NCBI GenBank assembly: GCA_032622095.1
Contig: CP136069.1
Location: 65,557,319 to 65,621,318 of the forward strand
Reading direction: 5' to 3'
DNA from: Siphonodentalium dalli
Taxonomy: Eukaryota; Mollusca; Scaphopoda; Gadilida; Siphonodentaliidae
Length of the DNA: 64,000 nt
This document shows, one piece after another, positions 57,426 through 64,000 of the stretch. A model generated the notes under the pieces. That model searched no databases and was not told where the DNA came from. It saw only the letters and a program-made list of their open reading frames with translations. A program made the position numbers and the translations under genes. Numbering within the stretch: the stretch's first letter is position 1; each line of letters starts with the position of its first letter.

Positions 57426-57702
57426 TATATATGATCTCTATACGGATGTAACTGGAGTAGAAATTCAGCATGGCATGATCTATATATAGGGGGCAACGGA
57501 GCGCGTTACGTGCCCTTGTGATTTCAGTAAATGTTTAAAATTGGGATGTACATGTGGTATATGCATTGTATTTCTTCGCACGACGAACCCCTCTCTGTTG
57601 ACTGTTATCCAGGATTCATGGATGATTTTAATACGCACTCTAGCTCACCGGTGATCTTGCAGTGATAACCGAACCAGTATATTTTTAAAAATATTATTTC
57701 AG

Positions 57703-57831
57703 TTGTCATTGGCGTGGGACTTCTGTTCCAAGCATGCCAACCACACCCACACCTACCAATGTCATCAGAGGACAATGGTCGTCGGGGTCTACCCGGACCC
57801 CACGGTCAACCACGACCGGCTACGAGCAAAT
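57703..57831 (+). CDS. Gene B exon 2
   Basis: VVIGVGLLFQACQPHPHLPM followed by a changed SSEDNGR stretch and the conserved GLPGPHGQPRP. Same 129-nt phase 1-1 exon and splice sites as gene A. Confidence 0.85.
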
Positions 57832-58119
57832 GTGAGTACTTACTGGATGTGTACATGTATATAGAGTTCGATCTCTAATTCCGATGGTTAACTTGATGTA
57901 GCGACATGGGGTTGGAATCACATTGCAACTTTGGTAGAAATTTCAAAAGTTGGAAATTTCACACCCGACGTGAAATCAGTTAAAACTTTTAGAATAAAAT
58001 AGGTAACAAATTGTTCTGATATAGTTTGCATGGTTGACCAACCAGTATTTAGTTTGAAAAGTGTTACTTTAACAATGTCAGAAGGTTCATTACAGAAGCA
58101 GCTCTGGTGCACGAGCATT

Positions 58120-58345
58120 ACATATCCTGTGCCATGCATTCTCTTATATATATGAGTCTCCCAAAAGGGAGCTTCATACATATAAGAGAATATACATTGG
58201 CCTAACAATATTTACCAGCGCATCATGATTCTCTTATTACATGTGTGTATATATGCGAGGCTCGTATGGGGGACTCGCACCTATAAGAAAATGCAATGGC
58301 ACATGCATGATCTATAATACTGCACCAGCGCAGCTCCCGCCATGA
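58120..58345. repeat. Dispersed repeat with ATATAAGAGAATGCA blocks (gene B intron 2)
   Basis: Inverted partner of 20870-21110 in gene A. It carries facing AGGCTCGTATGGGGGACTCG and ATATAAGAGAATATACATTG strings. Confidence 0.5.
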
Positions 58346-58471
58346 ATGGTTTAAAGTATAAATATAGTCTAATATACACATGGTCAAAGAAACCTGGTTA
58401 TTATACATGCAAATGTACATCACATCCACTTGTGTGTTGTACTTACATTGAAATATCATTTTATTTTTCAG

Positions 58472-58495
58472 ACAAGTTTCTCTTCGATTTTGGAG
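58472..58495 (+). CDS. Gene B exon 3 (24-nt microexon)
   Basis: Identical to the gene A microexon, between TTTTTCAG and GTGAGT. Complete conservation while the flanking intron has diverged supports function. Confidence 0.8.
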
Positions 58496-58576
58496 GTGAG
58501 TGTTAACTATTGGAAATTTGGCATGCCAATCAATTCATGCCTTAACAGCAGGTCTGAAAATATGGTGTCGGACATT

Positions 58577-58682
58577 TGCAGAATTAGGTCCCCAAAGGGG
58601 AAATTTAGTTACGCTACCCCGCACATGCAGCGGGCTAGCTGGCATCCCTAAATTCACCCGGCCTTTGTGGACCTCATTCTTC
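58577..58682. repeat. Hairpin-family F, full copy (gene B intron 3)
   Basis: Inverted partner of 19419-19517 with several changes in the loop. Confidence 0.7.
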
Positions 58683-59079
58683 TTTGGTCACATCTTCTCT
58701 GCATGGAAAGTATCTTTATTATCAAAGTTTTTTGTCTGTTTCTTTAAAAACTACTTCACAACGATTATTTTCTCTCTTTATCTCCATAATTGGCAGACGA
58801 CACATTGTATAATCGAGGTGCCCAATGGGTGCACATCACAATATTCACCATCTGGAAACTTGTATCTGAGTATATCAAGGGCTGTTTAGAAACCGGTTTG
58901 GGCATCCAATCGCAAGGAACCCAACTGTACCCAAATTTCTATTGGACAGTATATTATCAACTTGAAATTTCCCTTTTTTTCAAGGCATAATTAACTAATT
59001 CAATAATATACTGTGTAAATAGTAACTCTGCAGTCTGCAGTTGCAACTGAGCCTTTAGTTGCATGTTCAATATGCCCTG

Positions 59080-59285
59080 TTTCTAACTCGCGGCCATATT
59101 GTCAATATAGGTCAAAGTTCTGGAGTAGTATTTGTATATATGGAAGTCATGAATATTCAAAAGCTCCATATATGGACATGCTACTTCAGCCAGTAGCACT
59201 AAAACCACGGAAACGGGGCTGGTGAATCTCTAAACCACGGAACGGGGCTGGATGAATCCAATACGGCCGCGACTCAGTGAATTCG
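59080..59285. mobile_element. Family I foldback MITE (gene B intron 3)
   Basis: CTAACTCGCGGCCATATTG at the left and AATACGGCCGCGACTCAGTG at the right. It corresponds to the family I copies at 18545-19085 in gene A. Confidence 0.6.
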
Positions 59286-59505
59286 CTTATTGTCCTATCA
59301 GAAAAGTTATGTCACCTCAAATAATATCGGGAAACTGGGGTTTTGAAATCTTTGGATTGTTCCCCTGATCGCGCGAGGCAAATTTCATTTCAACTAACAG
59401 ATTTCACAGAGAATTATGCTCTGTATATTGACAAATAATATACACAATTATAAGTTTTACTTTTATCTGGATATTTTTATTCTATATCTATTTCTTTAAA
59501 CATAG

Positions 59506-59694
59506 ATTCTAGTTCAAGTTCAAGTTCAAGTCATGAAGACTCTGACGAGGAAGTGATCAAAAGTGGGTGGAGCTTTTGTATGGGCGTGTCTGAATGTGGG
59601 AGCGGACTAAGATACAGAAATAGGTCGTCTGCTGTCTTGAAACATAGCTTCGAGTTCCAGGAATGTGAAAACCGCCACGTCTGCTTACCAACTA
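59506..59694 (+). CDS. Gene B exon 4 (Ser/acidic linker plus TSP1-like module)
   Basis: 189-nt phase 1-1 exon after ACATAG. It reads a Ser run, HEDSDEEVIKSGWSFCMGVS, ECGSGLRYRNRSSAVLKHSF and ECENRHVCLPT. All Cys and the CGxGxRxR core are kept relative to gene A. Confidence 0.85.
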
Positions 59695-60029
59695 GTAAGA
59701 CTTATGTTATACAGGAATTATCTAACCTTTCTATACTAATGGATTCTCCCTTTCAGTTATAAAGGTATATATACATTGGACTGGTATATTATTCATTTGG
59801 AGGGGTGTTCATGAAAAATAAGCAGACGACAGATTATAAAAGTACAGAAGGAGTCATATTTATTGGAGGGAAATGTTCAGATAATAAGTTCAACTGTATG
59901 GTTGTTTGTTGAACTTATTTTCTGAACATACTATTAAAACCTAAGGGATAACTGCTCATCGATGAATATTTAGTGTAGAAAGGGTTAACAAATTCTATCC
60001 TTGGATAATATCCCAGTTATCTCCACATT

Positions 60030-60365
60030 AGATAAAATATATGCCATATTATATACCATTTACAAGAGGAAACATTGTGTTATCAAATTATCTGGTGTAA
60101 TACACTGTGAATATGTTGTTTTTGTTGAGGTACCGCGTGTTTTCTGTGCTAAAGTTTCATCTGAACTGTACTGCGAAATTTATTTATTTTCCATGATAGG
60201 GGAATAACTCTATATCTTATTTTGAATTCTGTTGCATTCAGGAAGCGGAATGGGGGAAATGTTTCTATAGTATTTTAATCATATTTTATGTCATAGATTC
60301 TGTTGTTATTAAAACCGTATATCAAGGCACTATAAAATATAATCGGTGACTCAAAAATTAATTGG
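60030..60365 (+). mobile_element. TTAA-type MITE family B, copy 4
   Basis: Inverted partner of 16205-16511. Its right end, GACTCAAAAATTAATTGGG, is degraded. Confidence 0.55.
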
Positions 60366-60564
60366 GAAATTTTATAAAAGTATGTAAAGCAACTGTCATC
60401 ATGCAACAAGTACAAGAACAAATATATTAACTTTGTTCTTATTTCCCTTATTAATAACACACCAATAACGAGACTTGTACTGCACTATTAGTGGCGTCTA
60501 TTGCCAAGTTACTTTAAAACTTTTGTTAGCATAACAGTTAATGGTATCAAATTTGTACGGGATA

Positions 60565-60606
60565 TGGCATCAGTAAATTCACCATCCTCTGGTGACCTCA
60601 TTCTGC
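60565..60606. repeat. Half hairpin-family F copy (gene B intron 4)
   Basis: Only the arm AGTAAATTCACCATCCTCTG...CTCATTCTGCAAATG is present, as in gene A. Confidence 0.6.
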
Positions 60607-60676
60607 AAATGTGAGAAACTCAGGCCTGATTATAGCTACGCCTCTGGATAAAGCATTGATTGATTTTTCTTTTCAG

Positions 60677-60841
60677 ATAGAACCTTTTCACCGTATACTG
60701 AATGGACGTCTTGGTCAGCATGTTCTGTTAGTTGCGGAGATGGCACCACCACGAGAACCAAGTTCTGCTTTGAGAACATGCACGTGTGTACTGACGGTGA
60801 ATTGATAACGGAAGAGGGGGAATGTTCTGAAGAATCATGCA
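60677..60841 (+). CDS. Gene B exon 5 (canonical TSP1 module)
   Basis: YTEWTSWSACSVSCGDGTTT then RTKFC, ending GECSEESC. 165 nt, phase 1-1, acceptor TTCTTTTCAG, donor A|GTAAGT. All diagnostic W, C and R positions are kept. This is the last gene B exon that can be identified. Confidence 0.9.
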
Positions 60842-60983
60842 GTAAGTTATAATTTAGGCACATGGTCGTTTGAAGCCTAAAATTTAACCTATTGTACCTT
60901 GGGGGTAATAGCTACCGTGTGGAATAATAGCTACCTTATGGACAATTCCACTTCCCGTAAAGTTTTGTATAAAATAATAGATA

Positions 60984-62160
60984 TTATTATCCATCCCTTA
61001 ACTAACACCATTTCCGATTGGGCAAAAGCCGCCACGTGATAGTCCTGGAAAAAGTCATATTGGACTCCCGAAAGTCATATTGGACTCCCGACTCAAACTC
61101 CAGGCAGAGTTATCTCTCATCGCTACGCTGATTCGCAGTGCTAACGTAGAGGGCGCTGTATGGAGTTTGCTCCCGACTGTACAATATCACTTTTTATTGG
61201 ACTCCGTGACGTCACGAATTAACTCTATTGCGAATGAATCGGTGAAATTGTGATGCGCGCGCAACACTGGTGGATTTAGCAGATGTTTCACTTCCGCGTT
61301 GAGTTTTTTTCTCACTTCCGTGTTTACTTGTCCAAATCATGCTTTCTGATGATCAAAATACAGGCTTTTATCAATAATTAAGTGCCGACAAATAGCGAAA
61401 ATAACCACAAAAGTTTTATTCCCAAAATTTGGATAAACATACAGATGGATAATAAAAATGTCATTACACAATGTTGTGTACAGTATGAGTTTTTCTTTTA
61501 CTCGCAGGTTGTGGCGTGTCTCGTCCAATATGACTTTTCACCACAATCTGGACTCGTACAAGAAAAACACATACTGTACACAACATTGTATAATAACTTT
61601 ATATTATATAATTATTACCGACAATATCCATCCCTTAACTAACACTATATCTGATTGGGCAAAAGCCGCCACGTGATAATCCGGGAAAAAGTCATATTGG
61701 ACTCCCGAATTCATATTGGACTCCCAAGTGAGTAATATGACTTTTTTATCGGGACTCTGTGGCATCACGAATTAACTGTTGGGAAATGAATTGGTGAAAT
61801 TGTTATGAGCGCGCAACACTGGTGGATTCCGCATTGAGTTTTTTTTTTCATTTCCGTGTTTACTGTTCCAAATCATGCTTTTTGATGATGAAATAGAGGC
61901 TTTTATAGAGAAATGCCGACAAATACCAAAAATAACCACTAAAGTTTTATTACCAAAATTTGGATAAACATACAGATGGATAATACAAATGTCATAATAC
62001 AATGTTGTGTACAGTATGAGTTTTTCTTGTATACTAGTCCAGGTTGTGGTGAAAAGTCATATTGGACTCGACACTGCGTCCAATATGACTTTTCACCACA
62101 ACCTGGACTCATACAAGAAAAACACATACTGTACACAACATTGTATAATAACTTTATACG
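60984..62160. mobile_element. 1.18-kb tandemly duplicated insertion, gene B only
   Basis: Two related units start CCATCCCTTAACTAACAC at about 60991 and 61628. Each contains AAAGTCATATTGGACTCCCG and an AATGTTGTGTACAGTATGAG block. Unit 2 ends in a near-perfect ~145-bp hairpin (61998-62145); unit 1 has a degraded version (about 61468-61600). Gene A is continuous across the corresponding site in intron 5, near 15570. Confidence 0.75.
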
Positions 62161-62629
62161 AATCGAGGACGTCTCTATCGATTATTTTATTTCGAATTTC
62201 TTATTGGGTATTTTTAGAACAGAAATCTGCAAAAAAAATTCAAAGCATACCAAAAAGCGTACCAAGAAGGACCATACTCTATCATATTATTAGCCTCTAT
62301 TACGGCAATATCTATAGATTTACAATGATCTTACGATCAAGATAAACCTTTATTATGCCATATTGACAAATGACATACACAGTCCTCAGTCTCATCTGCA
62401 TTGTATTCACAAAATAGCTATTTGTAATCTTGAAATTGGGATTTATAATAATTATGTTGTTGTTGTAATTGTGGCCCGGAGAGATAGACCATGCATTTTT
62501 TTTAAATGTGTTTAAATATATAATCTTTAAAAGACTAGAACAATGAAACCCATCCGACGACTGGACATTGCATGACTAACTTATATTCTGGGATTGGCCT
62601 ACAACAATATATTGTGCAAGACATTTGCA

Positions 62630-62960
62630 GAATAAGGTCCACAGAGGGGGGATTTAGTGACGCTATCCCGCATGGTGGGCTAGCATCACCAAATTCACCC
62701 CCTGGGAACCTCATTCTGCTTAGGCATCAACTACTATGGGAGACGTAGGATCAAATTGAAGTTCCCCATTTGAAGTTAAGTGATGTTCATCCATTAGTCA
62801 CCGAGATTATGCAATTTATTTATCTTCTGCAAATTAGAGGAAACTTCCCAGAAGGGAAAAAGTAACTAAATTTAATTTGAGACTATAGGTACTTCACAGA
62901 AGATGAGGCCTAAGCAGAATGAGGTCCTCAGAGTGTGAATTTGGTGATTCTAGCCCGTTG
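62630..62960. repeat. Double hairpin-family F element (gene B intron 5)
   Basis: A full hairpin at 62630-62722 and a half copy from 62916. Inverted partner of 14681-15062. The half copy lies about 25 bp from the end of the A/B homology. Confidence 0.7.
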
Positions 62961-62985
62961 TTTGCAGACATATATGTTTTAACAC

Positions 62986-63560
62986 GTTGACTGCCACTAC
63001 GAGTTAACTCCTAGTACACGGTTGCATGGGGACTACTACTACGAGTTAACTCGTAGTGGTGTTCATACCACATAAATAACAACAGAAACCGATAGCAATG
63101 TTAGTTTATGCGTCAATCCATGCCAAACGACTCCATTGATCGATTGCAAATGTATAATGACAATGGCTTGAGATACAACGATTCCCACATCCCGATCAAG
63201 TGGTGGGGTGAAAATTTGAAATATTTCTAGGACACTCCAACTCACCAGGACCTCTTCTGTACATCCCTGACCCATGGTAGACAGGTGCACATAGACATTT
63301 CCCAGACAACATAGAGGGCTTTCGTTGCATAAATCAATAATCAGTTAGCTCTAGATTGTTCAGGTTTCATTTGAAGCTTTTGGCCATAAAGTGATAATAC
63401 ACCCCATTGTTAGAGGGTTGGGGCATGCAAGCGACTGAAAGGTCCACGAAATATCTAAGATTGGTTGTGTAACATGTAATAGAACAACACTTACATGTAT
63501 GTTGAGATTCGTTAGAAATGAGCGCCCTTCTTATGTGGTCTAATGTCTAAATTCTAACAT
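62986..63560. other. No gene seen; GAGTTAACTC palindromes
   Basis: Unique relative to gene A. ACTACGAGTTAACTC occurs near 62997 and ACTACGAGTTAACTCGTAGT at 63039-63058, the latter a perfect 20-bp palindrome. Confidence 0.4.
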
Positions 63561-63583
63561 ATCTTATTATCAGCTGTAGTTCT

Positions 63584-63931
63584 ATGTTTATTACACATCT
63601 CGTACTTATAACTGGATACATTTTGACTGTAGGAGAATTCAGATATAGTGTCAGAGGCTGCTGGAAACTCGAGCTAGCCGTACATCAAGTGCATGCACAA
63701 GCGGATACATGTGGCTTGTTTAATCATGCATACAAGTTTGTTTCCCAGAGTCGTTATTTCGCTAAAAATCGGATTGAGAATCCTAAGCCGATTACGGGGG
63801 CGGGGCTAATTCCCGATTCTAGGTCAGAATTTGAAATCCACGTGGTCTCCGAAACTATGTTTAATGTTCTCCCAGCGTCAAACATGGCTCATGTATTTGA
63901 CACAAGTATCATTTGTATCTTATATTTATAA
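63584..63931 (+). CDS. 115-codon ORF, unassigned
   Basis: It starts MFITHLVLITGYILTVGEF, hydrophobic and signal-like, followed by RGCWKLELAV and later ADTCGLFNHAYKFVSQS. An acceptor-like TCTTATTATCAG lies 11 bp upstream of the ATG. Splicing from gene B exon 5 there would run into a stop after about 12 codons, so it is not an obvious gene B exon. No family recognised; could be chance. Confidence 0.2.
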   Translation: MFITHLVLITGYILTVGEFRYSVRGCWKLELAVHQVHAQADTCGLFNHAYKFVSQSRYFAKNRIENPKPITGAGLIPDSRSEFEIHVVSETMFNVLPASNMAHVFDTSIICILYL

Positions 63932-64000
63932 AGTTCATGTTTGTTGTGAAAGTCATGCTTTTCTTCTATGTGTATATATACGGCACATAATTTGCTGCCA

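Larger units (their letters stand above)
55793..60841 (+). other. Gene B: inverted paralogue of gene A, exons 1-5
   Basis: Gene span. Exons 55793-55841, 57703-57831, 58472-58495, 59506-59694 and 60677-60841 have exactly the same lengths (49, 129, 24, 189 and 165 nt), phases and splice sites as gene A. No frameshift or stop is seen. Exons 6-8 are not found before the window ends, and homology to A stops in intron 5. Gene B is therefore either truncated, continues with different exons, or has its last exons beyond 64000. Confidence 0.75.
55545..62985 (+). repeat. Right arm of the large inverted duplication (gene B)
   Basis: Inverse match to 14640-25485. Homology ends in intron 5 near 62985, where ACACGTTGACTGCCACTACG replaces the expected sequence. 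Confidence 0.8.

Noticed and set aside
62986-64000. Exons 6-8 of gene B
   Set aside because: No match to the gene A exon 6-8 peptides was seen after the homology breakpoint. They may lie outside the window.

Overview
Eukaryotic (metazoan) nuclear DNA. There are GT-AG introns, a multi-exon gene for a secreted thrombospondin type-1 (TSP1) repeat protein, several degraded non-LTR retrotransposons, many MITE/foldback elements and several minisatellites. Base composition is AT-rich. The gene type, the repeat density and the AGGTCA-rich and ATGGCGGC-rich tandem repeats suggest a marine invertebrate, perhaps a mollusc or other lophotrochozoan. The species cannot be read from the sequence. Nothing bacterial, viral or CRISPR-like is present.

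Layout. 1-3420: a dimeric ~145/290-bp tandem repeat, split by a 5'-truncated LINE on the minus strand (449-2057). 3421-8140: dispersed repeats, including a near-perfect 217-bp hairpin, a TTAA-flanked MITE and a tandem repeat built on ATGGCGGC. 8143-8224: one orphan plus-strand exon. 8699-25233 (minus): gene A, a TSP1 gene of up to eight exons. All its internal exon junctions are phase 1, and its introns are full of foldback elements. 25763-27840 (plus): a decayed LINE. 28000-31975: repeats, a MADF-like ORF fragment and a 49-bp x3 repeat. 31975-41080: three tandem copies of a ~3.2-kb unit, the third lacking a 498-bp MITE. 41500-55215: 235-bp duplication, ~42-bp minisatellite arrays (one mirror-symmetric), a LINE inserted in one array and itself split by a MITE, two cysteine-rich coding-like blocks on the minus strand, a 1.1-kb TA-flanked transposon, and an inner inverted repeat. 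55545-62985 (plus): gene B, an inverted duplicate of gene A with exons 1-5 intact. 62985-64000: non-homologous flank with one unassigned ORF.

How it fits together. Genes A and B lie head to head, about 30 kb apart, in an inverted duplication with arms 14640-25485 and 55545-62985. Both predict a secreted protein with a signal peptide, a short Gly-X-Y stretch, a Ser/acidic linker and TSP1 modules. Homology stops inside intron 5, so exons 6-8 are seen only for A. After the duplication each copy gained its own insertions, and the other copy still shows the empty site. At the end of exon 7 of gene A a 149-bp MITE sits inside a 9-bp target duplication. Its terminus supplies either an in-frame stop or most of a splice donor.

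Limits. Exon calls come from reading splice sites, phase and paralogue comparison by eye. No alignments or database searches were run. Repeat boundaries are approximate unless a target duplication is stated.
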